A DNA stretch of 64,000 nt from the NCBI GenBank assembly GCA_900469475.1, contig UBXG01000019.1, positions 310,001-374,000 of the forward strand. Reading direction: 5' to 3'. Shown one piece after another: positions 42,109 to 50,639 of this stretch. The notes under the pieces were generated by a model, which made no database searches, was not told the origin of the DNA, and saw only the letters and a program-made list of their open reading frames with translations. The position numbers were made by a program, and so were the translations under genes. The DNA comes from Hyphomicrobiales bacterium (lineage in GTDB: Bacteria > Pseudomonadota > Alphaproteobacteria > Rhizobiales > Rhizobiaceae). Position 1 is the first letter of the stretch. Every line of letters starts with the position of its first letter.

Positions 42109-42939
42109 ATGTCTACCGAGGAAAAAGTGGCCAGCCACTATACGCACGGATCGCTGGAAGCGGCGATCCTGCAAAGCCTTGCGGCCGACGGCAAGGATAT
42201 CGACAATCTTCGCATCCGCGATCTGGCTGATATCGATGAATTCCATCTGGGGCGACATGCGGCGACGGTGGATTTCGCGAGGGATCTGGATCTTTCCGCC
42301 GGCCTGCGCCTCGCCGATATCGGCTCCGGGCTCGGCGGGCCTGCCCGCCATTTTGCCGACTCGTACGGATGCATCGTATCGGGCATCGATCTCACCGAAG
42401 AATTCGTTCAAGTCGCCAATTCGCTGACGGTTCGCTGCGGTCTTGCGGACCAAGTCTCCTTCCGGCAAGGCAGCGCCTTGGCATTGCCCTTCGATAGCGG
42501 CAGTTTCGATCGGGCGACGCTCATTCATGTCGGCATGAATATCGAGGACAAGGCGAGACTGTTCTGGGAGATCAGGCGCATTCTCAAGCCGGGCGGCCGT
42601 TTCGGTCTCTATGAAATCATGCAGATGCGTGACGGCACACTCCCCTTTCCCATGCCCTGGGCTATGGAGCAGGAGACGAGCTTCGTCCGTAGCCCCGATG
42701 TCTATCGTCATCTGCTTGATGAAGCCGGCTTCACGGTTGAGCTTGAGCAGGACCGCAGTGCTCTCGTAATCCGGCTGGCGCATGAAGCGCGCGCCAGGGC
42801 CGCTGCGGCTGGCGAGGGGCGAGACCAAAGTGTCCGTACGCTGATGGGTCCACGGGCTGGCGAGCGCATGAGCAACGTCAACGTGTCGGTCGAGGGCGGC
42901 CTGCTTGCGCCGATCGAGATGATTGCCCGGGCGGTGTGA
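42109..42939 (+). CDS. SAM-dependent class I methyltransferase
   Basis: A 276-residue methyltransferase. Motif I LRLADIGSGLGGPARHFAD binds SAM, VSGIDLTEEFVQVAN is motif II, and LIHVGMNIEDKARLFWEIRR with ILKPGGRFGLYEIMQ motif post I follows the ubiquinone/menaquinone or sarcosine methyltransferase pattern. The ATG at 42109 (MSTEEKVASHY) is used in preference to a GTG-type start earlier. Substrate unknown; its closeness to lipid genes leaves a lipid substrate possible. Confidence 0.85.
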   Translation: MSTEEKVASHYTHGSLEAAILQSLAADGKDIDNLRIRDLADIDEFHLGRHAATVDFARDLDLSAGLRLADIGSGLGGPARHFADSYGCIVSGIDLTEEFVQVANSLTVRCGLADQVSFRQGSALALPFDSGSFDRATLIHVGMNIEDKARLFWEIRRILKPGGRFGLYEIMQMRDGTLPFPMPWAMEQETSFVRSPDVYRHLLDEAGFTVELEQDRSALVIRLAHEARARAAAAGEGRDQSVRTLMGPRAGERMSNVNVSVEGGLLAPIEMIARAV

Positions 42940-42990
42940 AGTCTGCCGCACGTTGACAGCGGCGGGCCTGTTTCTGTATGGAAAATACAA

Positions 42991-43100
42991 CGGTAATGGA
43001 TTTCTGCCGGGCCATGGTGGCCGAACCGCTGCTCTGATTTTTTCAGAGAAGCTGATGACTCCTACTCAACACGCCTGAAAGGCGAAAGAGTAGAGTCATG
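42991..43100 (+). promoter_or_regulatory. Fluoride riboswitch (crcB motif) upstream of the ClC gene
   Basis: The aptamer starts GGTAATGGATTTCTGCC (42993-43009), has the AACCGCTG core (43024-43031), then a helix CTCTGA / TCAGAG (43032-43037 with 43043-43048). It ends with GCTGATGACTCCTAC (43051-43065), the near-invariant 3' part of crcB motifs. An expression platform follows: TGACT-C-CTACTC (43056-43067) can pair with GAGTAGAGTCA (43088-43098). That pairing would destroy the aptamer 3' strand, so folding is a clear on/off choice. The ClC start codon is 84 bases further. Confidence 0.9.
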
Positions 43101-43183
43101 CCTGTTATCTTACCGTTATCCCACTGTTTCTTGTTCACTGTCCCCGGAAGACCGTATGCTGGCTTCGCGGGAGGGGCAAACTG

Positions 43184-44551
43184 ATGTCCGCATCCGCCTA
43201 TTTTCATCATCGTTTTCAGCAATTCCGTAGCCTGTTCAAATGGATCGTTCTCGTGGTGCCGATGGCTGTGGTCGTCGGTTCGCTCTGCGCGCTATTCCTC
43301 TGGAGCCTAGACAAGGCGACAGCCGCGCGCTTCGATCATCCCTGGCTGATCTTTCTTATGCCCGTTGCCGGTTTCCTGATGGTGCTGGTTTACCAGCGCT
43401 TCGGCCGAGGCTCGGAGGGCGGCAACAATCTGATCGTCGATCAGATCCATGAGCCCGGCGGCGGCGTGCCGCTGCGCATGGCGCCCTTCATCCTGGTTTC
43501 GACGGTTCTGACGCATCTGGTCGGTGGTTCTGCGGGACGCGAAGGGACGGCGGTGCAGCTTGGCGGTAGCATTGCCAGCGCCTTTGCGAGAGTTTTCCGG
43601 CTCAGTCACGCCGAGATCCGCATCCTCCTCATGGCGGGTATCGCCGCCGGCTTCGGTGCGGTCTTTGGCACACCGATCGCCGGCGCCGTCTTCGCTCTCG
43701 AAGTCCTGACGATCGGGCGGATGCAATATGAGGCGCTGATCCCGAGCCTCGCTGCGGCAATCGCGGCCGACTGGACCTGCCATGCCTGGGGCATCGAGCA
43801 TATCCAGTACCACATCGGCTATCTCACCGGCACTCCGGCCAGCACCTTCCACCTCGATGCGCTGCTGCTCATCAAAGTCGGACTTGCCGGCGTCATCTTC
43901 GGCTTGGCCGCACGTTGCTTCAGTGAGCTCTCTCATGCTGCGTCTGCGGCGTTCAAACGGTTCTGCGCCTACGCGCCGTTACGGCCCATCATCGCCAGTG
44001 CGATCTTGATCGGTCTCGTTTACCTGCTCGGCACGCGGCAATATCTCGGGCTTGGCGTGTGGTCGCCCAACCCAGACGATGCGACGATCCTCGGCTTCTT
44101 CGATCCGGCCCGCGTCGATTACTGGAGCTGGTTCTGGAAGGCAGTCTTCACCATCGTAACGCTGAGCGCCGGCTTCAAGGGCGGCGAGGTGACGCCGTTG
44201 TTCTTCATCGGTGCCGCGCTCGGCAATGCGCTTGCCGCCATTCTCGGTGCGCCGGCCGATCTTTTTGCCGCGTTGGGCTTTGTCGCCGTTTTTGCTGGTG
44301 CGACCAATACGCCGCTTGCCTGCATGATCATGGGCATCGAGCTCTTCGGCGCGACGCACACGGTCTACCTCGCTGTCGCGTGCTTCCTTGCCTATATCTG
44401 CAGCGGCCATACCAGCATCTACCTGTCCCAGCGTCTCGGCATCGCCAAAAGTGCTTCCGATAATATCCCAGCCGACATGCCGATTCGCCATATTCGCGAA
44501 CACGGTGTGAAGACGCGGCGGGGAAATGCCAATAAGACCGAAGAGGTTTGA
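43184..44551 (+). CDS. sycA: ClC-family antiporter SycA, CLC-F (fluoride) type
   Basis: A 455-residue ClC protein with about ten or more membrane segments. Its signature motifs are GSEGGNNLI (77-83), GREGTAVQLGG (118-128) and GFKGGEVTPLFFIGAALGNAL. The GREGT and GNN features belong to the fluoride/proton CLC-F branch rather than to classical chloride channels (GSGIP, GREGP). The upstream fluoride riboswitch supports this. In R. tropici CIAT899 the ClC homologue sycA, in front of olsC, was linked to acid tolerance and symbiosis. The ATG at 43184 follows GGGAGGGG. Confidence 0.9.
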   Translation: MSASAYFHHRFQQFRSLFKWIVLVVPMAVVVGSLCALFLWSLDKATAARFDHPWLIFLMPVAGFLMVLVYQRFGRGSEGGNNLIVDQIHEPGGGVPLRMAPFILVSTVLTHLVGGSAGREGTAVQLGGSIASAFARVFRLSHAEIRILLMAGIAAGFGAVFGTPIAGAVFALEVLTIGRMQYEALIPSLAAAIAADWTCHAWGIEHIQYHIGYLTGTPASTFHLDALLLIKVGLAGVIFGLAARCFSELSHAASAAFKRFCAYAPLRPIIASAILIGLVYLLGTRQYLGLGVWSPNPDDATILGFFDPARVDYWSWFWKAVFTIVTLSAGFKGGEVTPLFFIGAALGNALAAILGAPADLFAALGFVAVFAGATNTPLACMIMGIELFGATHTVYLAVACFLAYICSGHTSIYLSQRLGIAKSASDNIPADMPIRHIREHGVKTRRGNANKTEEV

Positions 44552-45006
44552 CGCAAGGGCGGTTGGAGGTTGTCGTGCTCTCTGGGAGCGCGGCCGATGG
44601 ATGCCGGCCATCGCCTATATCGGCCGTCCGTTTTCCTGTCGATCGAGGCTCTGATGGCAGGACTTGCAATTGTCCGGCTAATAATTCAGGCTCAAATGGC
44701 ATAGTGATTGGAGATCGGCAGATTTCGCCGCATTTTTGCCGATTCTGAGGTGAATCCCTCTCGAGAATCGCGGAGATTTATTCCACGACAAACCACCGCT
44801 CGTTGCGAACGGACTCTCTTGCGAAATTCGACTAATCAACTCATATAATCGCCTATTAAGATCACAGCATAACACAAGGAGTCGGGCGTCGATCAGGATA
44901 AGCACCGGCAAAGCATTCCCAATGACAAGCCTGTTCTCGCTCCGGGATTCGCATGCGGATTCCCCGGGCAACTTCCTCCCGGACCGCACCGCCCCAAAAG
45001 ACAGAC
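44552..45006. other. Long sycA-olsC intergenic region
   Basis: No ORF in these 455 bases has coding character. There is a GC-rich hairpin near 44590-44616 (CGGCCGATGGATGCCGGCC). A TATAAT box at 44844-44849 with a weak TTGCGA box at 44819 could give olsC its own promoter about 150 bases upstream of the start. The lower half is AT-rich. This suggests olsC is not wholly dependent on the sycA transcript. Confidence 0.5.
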
Positions 45007-45852
45007 ATGACGGAGAGTCCCTTGAGCGCACCTGCTCCCACTTCCAACCAATCTCCTGCTCCGGAACAGACCTTCGGCACCGCCGGCATCGCGCCGATGG
45101 ACCGCCCGAGCGCCATGACCCGCTTTTTCATGGGCATCGTTGCCTGGGCCGAAAGCCTCAACCTGAAATATGCCAAGCTCGGCAATCCGCCGGTCTATGA
45201 CACCGCGACTTTCCCCTGGGCGGCCGAGATCGAGAAGGATTATCCGGCCATCCGCGCCGAGCTCGAAAAGGTTCTGCTGCGCCAGAGCGAGCTGCCGACC
45301 TTCCAGGACATCTCTACTGACGTGAAGACCATTTCCACCGATACGCGTTGGAAGACGTTCTTCCTTCTCGGTTTCGGCGTGAAATCCGAGCAGAACATCA
45401 AGGCGTGCCCGAATACCTGGGCGGCCGTGCAGAAGATTCCGGGGCTGACGACGGCGATGTTCTCGATCTTCGAGCCGGGCAAGCATCTCCCCGCGCATCG
45501 CGGCCCCTATAATGGCGTGCTGCGCCTGCATCTCGGCCTCATCGTGCCGGAGCCGAATGACAAGCTCGCCATCCGCGTCGACAAGCAGGTTTGCCACTGG
45601 CAGGAAGGCAAGGCGCTGATTTTCGACGACGCCTATGAGCACGAAGCCTGGAACCACACCGACAAGACCCGCGTGGTGCTTTTCGTCGATTTCGTCAAGC
45701 CGCTGAAATTCCCGGCCCGTTTCGTCAACTGGGCCTTGATGAACCTGGCGATCTTCACACCCTTCATCAAGGAAGGTCTCGATAATCACAAGGAATGGGA
45801 AAAGAAGTTCTACGCCGAAGCCGAGGCGTTCAGAAACCGTCCGAAGCCCTGA
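45007..45852 (+). CDS. olsC: Ornithine-lipid hydroxylase OlsC (aspartyl/asparaginyl beta-hydroxylase family)
   Basis: A 281-residue 2-oxoglutarate/Fe-dependent hydroxylase. The double-stranded beta-helix carries HRGPYNGVLRLHLGLIVPE and FDDAYEHEAWNHTDKTRVVL, with the histidine ligands and 2-OG-binding Arg. One hydrophobic segment near the C-terminus (FVNWALMNLAIFTPF) suits membrane-bound substrate access. The ATG at 45007 (MTESPLSAP) is chosen. Position behind sycA matches R. tropici olsC, whose product hydroxylates the ester-linked fatty acid of ornithine lipids. LpxO, the lipid A hydroxylase, is the close alternative. Confidence 0.85.
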   Translation: MTESPLSAPAPTSNQSPAPEQTFGTAGIAPMDRPSAMTRFFMGIVAWAESLNLKYAKLGNPPVYDTATFPWAAEIEKDYPAIRAELEKVLLRQSELPTFQDISTDVKTISTDTRWKTFFLLGFGVKSEQNIKACPNTWAAVQKIPGLTTAMFSIFEPGKHLPAHRGPYNGVLRLHLGLIVPEPNDKLAIRVDKQVCHWQEGKALIFDDAYEHEAWNHTDKTRVVLFVDFVKPLKFPARFVNWALMNLAIFTPFIKEGLDNHKEWEKKFYAEAEAFRNRPKP

Positions 45853-45875
45853 TCGCGTCGACTGTTTAGCTTCAT

Positions 45876-45912
45876 AAACCCCGGTCTCTCTGAGGGAGGC
45901 CGGGGTTTTGTT
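45876..45912 (+). terminator. Rho-independent terminator after olsC
   Basis: AAACCCCGG and CCGGGGTTT form a 9-bp stem extended by CTC/GAG inside the loop, followed by TGTTTTAT. It is about 25 bases after the olsC stop and convergent with the fusion gene ending at 45964. Confidence 0.88.
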
Positions 45913-45963
45913 TTATTCAGTCACGCGCAGCCGCAGGGAGGAGTCGAGAGAGTGAAACCCTGC

Positions 45964-48900
45964 CTATTTCACCGTTCGCACGATTGCAGCGCCTGCCGTC
46001 ATGCCGCCACCGAAGGCCACGAGCCCAAGGTTCAATGGCTCGGAGCGCTCATTGGCGACATGCAGCATGGCAAGCGGAATGCTTGACGAGCTGGTGTTGC
46101 CATAGGTTTCAATGACGCTGAGGGCCGGGCGGCCGCTGCGCTTGGCGATCGTATCGATGATGCGCTGGTTGGCCTGATGCGGCACCAGAAGATCGAGGTT
46201 GGCAAGCTCGATACCTGCATCGACGCAGGCGTTTTCGATCGAGCGGGTCATCGAATGTACGGCTTCGGTGAAGACCGAGCGGCCGTTCATGGCAATGACG
46301 CCATCGTCCGGCAGCGGAACATAGAGCAGGTCCCCCGGTTCCGGGCGGCCGCTGACGATCGGGCGGCTTGCGGTGAAGAGCGGGTTGCGCGCCATGTCGC
46401 GGCTGGTCACGAGGCTGGCGGTCGCGGCGTCGCCGAAGAGGATCGCGGTGGAGAAATCATTCATGTCGAGCAGCGGCGACAGGACTTCCGAAGTGATTAT
46501 GAGCACCTTGGCGTCGTTCTGCTGGGCAATGAAATCATAGGCTTGCTGCAGGGCGTAGAGATAGCCGGAGCAGGCCGCACCCATGTCATAGGCCGCAAGC
46601 GAAGGCCGCACGCCGTCTTCGGCGACGGCAACCGCGACGCGGCTTGCGAGCGATGGCGTGGCGATGTCAGGCGTGCCGGTGGCGGCGATCACCAGATCGA
46701 CATCGTGGATCGACATCTGGTTCTGCCTGAGGAGATCGCGCGCCGCCTTGGTGGCAAGGCTCAACGTGCCTTCGTCGGGTCCGATCCAGAAGCGGCTCTT
46801 GATGCCCGTCAGCGCGAGGATTTCGTCGGCCCGGCGGTTCGGCCAATTGTGGATGATTTCTTCGTTGGTGACGCGGCGGGCACCGGTCGCGATGCCAATG
46901 CCGTTGATGACGACTTCCGAGAAGCTGCCGGTATGGCGGCGTAGCGCCGGGATGACATGCGATTTCAGCCGCCGCAGCACGAATTTGTTTTGGATTTCGG
47001 AGGCGAGCGCGAAGTTCTGCTCGCTCAGGTCGCGATTGGCATCGACGGTCAGAAGCGGGCTGTCCGTGGCGATGTGGTCGCCGATCTTGGCGAAGACTTC
47101 CTGCACGACGCCGCCGATATTAGCGCAGATCTCGACCGAGGCTTTCGTCGCCTCTACGACGGCAACGAGCTGGCCGACTTCGATCTTGTCGCCGGGCTTG
47201 ACGAGCATATCGGTCACCAGGACGTTCTCGTCGGCGGGGCCGGAGCCGATCGCCTTGATCGCTGCCGTCGGGCCGCTGTCATCCTCTTCGTGCCAGGTGA
47301 CCTCGCATTCGAGAACCTCTGCCATCAGGTCCACCAGCTTGCGATAGGAGGGCAGGGTCTCGAGCTGATTGCGGAAATTGAAGGGAATGTGAGCGTCCGA
47401 GCGGGCAAGCCGGCGCACGACAACCGGGACATCGGTCTTTTCGGTGACGGTCGCGATGATTTCCGCACCCATGCCGACAGTGCGGTTGTCTTCATGCACG
47501 ACGATCAGGCGGCGGGTGCGCCGCGCGCTCGCCAACACTTCCTTCTCGTCCCAGGGCGAGATCGAGCGCAGATCGATCACCTCGACGGAGAAGCCCTGAG
47601 CCTCGAAAGCGCTTGCGGCATTGGCGCAGAGCGAAACGGTGTTGCCGTAGCTGACGAGGGTAATGTCGCGACCGCGGGTAACATGGCGCGACAGGCCGGG
47701 ATGGACGAAATGCTTGTGCAGATCCTCGGAGGTGCGGCCGTCGGAATTGTTGAGTACGGCCTTCGGATAGAGGAAGACCGTCGGACGTCGCGACTCGAAG
47801 GCGGCATTCAGCAGACCGGCAGCATCGCCGGCGCTGGAGGGCATGACGACATCAATGCCGGGCGTATGCGCCAGCATTCCCTCGAAGCTCTGGGCATGGA
47901 AGGGGCCGAGACCGGGCTTGTAGCCGCCGCAGCTCACCATCAGGATGACGGGTGCTTCCCAGGCGCCATTGCTGCGCCAGAACATGCTGCCCATTTCCGA
48001 GACGATCTGGTTATAGGCAAGCGGCAGGAAATCTGCGAACTGCAGGAAGGCGACAGGGCGCTGGCCGGCCAATGCGCGGCCGACGGCAGTGCCGACGATT
48101 GTCGATTCGGTGAGGGCGGCGTTGCGCACGCGGTCGGGATATTTCGTGCTGAGGCCGCGAGTGACGCCGAAAACGTCGCCCTTCGGATCCTCGATATCCT
48201 GGCCGAACAGGACGACGTCGGGATTTGCGGCCAGCTGCTTGTCTAGAACGACATTCAGCGCCTCGCGCATCGTCAGTGTCGATGCGGTCTCGTTGCCGCG
48301 ATATTCCGCCTTGCCATTGAACGATGCGGGGTAGGGAGCCTTAGCTTCCGGCTCCACCTTCGGAGCGTCTTCCTTGCGGGCAAGGGCCGCTTCCGCCTGC
48401 ACTTCCGCAATCAGTTCCTGTTCGATCTTTTGTAGCGCATCGGCGTCGACACCGGCTTTGTGCAGCATTGCCCGCAGGTTCGGCAGCGGATCGCGCGAAG
48501 AGCCTGCCTCGATTTCGAGCAGGGTGCGATAGGTCTTCTGATCGTCGGCGTTGGTATGATCGGAAAGGCGCTCGACGTTCAAAAGCACGATGCTGGGCGT
48601 GCGGTTGTTGCGGCTATGGCGCACGGCGTTGTGGAAGGCGTCGCGCGATGCGGTGAGATCGTCGCCATCCGTGCGGATGATATCGATGCCGTAGAAAGAG
48701 GAGGCGGGGCCGGCGGGCAAATCGAAGAAGGTCTGCTTGCCGGTGCGTGTCGAGATGGAGAAGCTGTTGTCCTCGATGACGAAGACGACAGGATATTGGC
48801 TGCGCACGGCTTCGGCGACGGCTTCGAGGAATTCGCCCTGCTGCGTGGTGCCGTCGCCAACGCAACAGATGGCGATCGGCATTCCCGGCTTGTGCTTCAG

Positions 48901-49287
48901 GGATGCTGCGACGCCAACGGCATGCAGAGCATTGTTGCCGACCGGTCCGACGATCGATGTGATATTGAGGGCGCGGGAGGAAAGATGCGCGCTCATCTGC
49001 CGGCCGGCGGAATGGGAATTGGCTGTCGCAAGCAGGCTGGAGAAGAACTCACGAATGGGCATGCCGCGTGCCAGCATGAGGGCTTTGTCGCGATAATGCA
49101 GATGCAGCCAGTCGTCGTCCTGAAGGAATTCGTTGAGAAGCGCCGTGGACTCGTGTCCGGCGCCGGAAACATGGAAATGTGCTATGCCCTGCTTGATGAA
49201 TTCTCGCTCAAGACGGTCTATTTCTCTGGAAACGAAAAATATTCTGTGAAGTTGCTTGAGGTATTCTGTTGTAAACCTCCCTTCCAT
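45964..49287 (-). CDS. Four-part fusion: 2-oxoacid dehydrogenase E1-alpha, E1-beta, lipoyl domain and ketoacyl synthase III
   Basis: A single 1107-residue polypeptide with no frameshift. Residues 1-300 are E1-alpha; the ThDP/Mg motif is GDGTTQQGEF (144-153) to N174 in IEDNSFS. An Ala/Pro/Glu linker (301-333) leads to E1-beta (334-665): cofactor Glu E394 (LTESTIVGTA), catalytic-loop GPFHAQSFEG (H464), and a transketolase C-domain. A lipoyl domain (about 680-755) has the acceptor K715 in VEATKASVE. Residues 790-1107 are a KAS III with complete triad C906 (GAACSGYL), H1037 (VPHQANQR) and N1064 (TYGNTSSS). There is no E2 acyltransferase core and no E3. I infer decarboxylation of a 2-oxo acid, acylation of its own lipoyl arm, transfer to C906 and condensation with malonyl-ACP. 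The ATG at 49287 has only a weak ribosome site. Confidence 0.93.
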   Translation of the reverse strand: MEGRFTTEYLKQLHRIFFVSREIDRLEREFIKQGIAHFHVSGAGHESTALLNEFLQDDDWLHLHYRDKALMLARGMPIREFFSSLLATANSHSAGRQMSAHLSSRALNITSIVGPVGNNALHAVGVAASLKHKPGMPIAICCVGDGTTQQGEFLEAVAEAVRSQYPVVFVIEDNSFSISTRTGKQTFFDLPAGPASSFYGIDIIRTDGDDLTASRDAFHNAVRHSRNNRTPSIVLLNVERLSDHTNADDQKTYRTLLEIEAGSSRDPLPNLRAMLHKAGVDADALQKIEQELIAEVQAEAALARKEDAPKVEPEAKAPYPASFNGKAEYRGNETASTLTMREALNVVLDKQLAANPDVVLFGQDIEDPKGDVFGVTRGLSTKYPDRVRNAALTESTIVGTAVGRALAGQRPVAFLQFADFLPLAYNQIVSEMGSMFWRSNGAWEAPVILMVSCGGYKPGLGPFHAQSFEGMLAHTPGIDVVMPSSAGDAAGLLNAAFESRRPTVFLYPKAVLNNSDGRTSEDLHKHFVHPGLSRHVTRGRDITLVSYGNTVSLCANAASAFEAQGFSVEVIDLRSISPWDEKEVLASARRTRRLIVVHEDNRTVGMGAEIIATVTEKTDVPVVVRRLARSDAHIPFNFRNQLETLPSYRKLVDLMAEVLECEVTWHEEDDSGPTAAIKAIGSGPADENVLVTDMLVKPGDKIEVGQLVAVVEATKASVEICANIGGVVQEVFAKIGDHIATDSPLLTVDANRDLSEQNFALASEIQNKFVLRRLKSHVIPALRRHTGSFSEVVINGIGIATGARRVTNEEIIHNWPNRRADEILALTGIKSRFWIGPDEGTLSLATKAARDLLRQNQMSIHDVDLVIAATGTPDIATPSLASRVAVAVAEDGVRPSLAAYDMGAACSGYLYALQQAYDFIAQQNDAKVLIITSEVLSPLLDMNDFSTAILFGDAATASLVTSRDMARNPLFTASRPIVSGRPEPGDLLYVPLPDDGVIAMNGRSVFTEAVHSMTRSIENACVDAGIELANLDLLVPHQANQRIIDTIAKRSGRPALSVIETYGNTSSSSIPLAMLHVANERSEPLNLGLVAFGGGMTAGAAIVRTVK

Positions 49288-49513
49288 CTCAATGATTTTC
49301 CTAATCTTTCGTCTAAAACCGCTGGAGGGACCTAGGTAGACCCCTAGGCTGCCTTTTTCAATACACGTTAAATGACAATATTTTCTCGGTTTGAAACGGA
49401 AATAAGTGAATTGCCAGGCTGCAAATTTTCGCGATGTTTCTATCCATGGCCACGCGCCCGTAAATGCACCCGTCCGCGCGCGGCGCGATTGGCACCGTTT
49501 ATCGAAAGCGATC

Positions 49514-50509
49514 CTAGCCTGATTTGCGGATTTTAGCGTTGGCGTTCCGCCTTGCCGCAGCGGCCTTTGCGGCCTGTTCTTCCTGAAGGATCAGTTCCTT
49601 CGGCTTCTTGCCGATGATCTCCTTGCGGCCTTTCCGGGAGAAGGGCTGCGCGAGTTGAGCGAGGAAACCCTTGGCGACCTTGCCGGTGATGCCGATATCC
49701 GTGGAGGAGGGGCGCGGCGGGTTATGGAAGGTGCCGAGAAGCTGATCCCAGATCACGAGGTTTTCCCCATAATTCGTATTGCCTTCAGCAAGCACCTTGG
49801 AATGATGCCAGCGATGCAGGCGGGGAGTCGAGAATATGAGATCGAGCGGGCCGGTGCGCATATCGACATTGCAATGCGTCAAGAGGCCGATGAAGGCCGT
49901 GACCGCGCCGATCCAGAGGAAGACCGGTAACGGCGCACCGAGCAAATAAAGTGGGATCTGGCCGAGCGCGATCTTGAAGAGTGTATCGATGAAGTGGAAA
50001 CGGCCGGTGTTGATGACCCAAAGACGCTCGACGCTGTGATGAAGGGCATGGAAGCGCCACAGCGACAGATGCTCATGCGCTAGGCGATGCGCCATGTAGA
50101 GGCCGAACTCGGCGATAACGAGGCCGAGCACCACCTGGAAGGCCATAGGCCATTGATCCGGCCAGAAATGCGAATGGTAGCTGAGCGCCGGCTGCGCGAC
50201 CGTCGCGACGGCCATCGGGAAGGAGGTCCCGATCGCAGCGGCGATCTGCACGCCGCCCTTGCTTAGCAGCGTATGGGCGATATCGTTGAAGGTCTCGCCA
50301 TCGCGCTTCTGCCAAGTCTTCTCGTAAGGCATCAACCGCTCGAAGAGGGCGATGATGGCTACCGTCGAAAGATAGACGACATTGAACCAGAGAAGATGCA
50401 TATCCGACCGGAAGGCGAAATAGGCTCCCGTTAGTCCACCGCATAGGATGGCTGGCCACAACAGGGAGGAAACAGCAGCGTAAAGACGCGAACTGCTTTG
50501 AAATGTCAT
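49514..50509 (-). CDS. Di-iron fatty acid hydroxylase superfamily protein (OlsE-like)
   Basis: A 331-residue integral membrane protein with four or five TM segments. The eight-histidine di-iron signature is complete: HRLAHEH, HALHHSVERLW, HCNVD and HRWHHSK. The ATG at 50509 is taken because AGGATGATGGA lies upstream and the longer reading is arginine-rich and atypical. The C-terminus is long and basic (KKPKELILQEEQAAKAAAAR). R. tropici OlsE, which hydroxylates the ornithine head group, belongs to this superfamily; closeness to olsC makes this assignment attractive. Sterol or carotenoid substrates are less likely here. Confidence 0.82.
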   Translation of the reverse strand: MTFQSSSRLYAAVSSLLWPAILCGGLTGAYFAFRSDMHLLWFNVVYLSTVAIIALFERLMPYEKTWQKRDGETFNDIAHTLLSKGGVQIAAAIGTSFPMAVATVAQPALSYHSHFWPDQWPMAFQVVLGLVIAEFGLYMAHRLAHEHLSLWRFHALHHSVERLWVINTGRFHFIDTLFKIALGQIPLYLLGAPLPVFLWIGAVTAFIGLLTHCNVDMRTGPLDLIFSTPRLHRWHHSKVLAEGNTNYGENLVIWDQLLGTFHNPPRPSSTDIGITGKVAKGFLAQLAQPFSRKGRKEIIGKKPKELILQEEQAAKAAAARRNANAKIRKSG

Positions 50510-50639
50510 TCCATCATCCTCAGATTCTGATCGGCGAAATAGCGCGTGAATACGCGCGATATGTAGCGCGATGATTGTGGAGTCGAAAGCGAAATTTTTC
50601 CGTTGGCCGGCAACAGACAGTTGGATAGGAGATCGAGAC

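Noticed and set aside
46957..48246. A 429-codon plus-strand frame opposite the E1/lipoyl part of the fusion gene.
   Set aside because: The minus strand encodes every catalytic motif of the fusion protein; the plus frame has none.
45964..49287. Possibility that the 1107-residue fusion is an artefact of a lost stop or frameshift.
   Set aside because: The frame is continuous, linkers of 30-40 residues of ordinary interdomain composition join the parts, and all catalytic residues of each part are intact.
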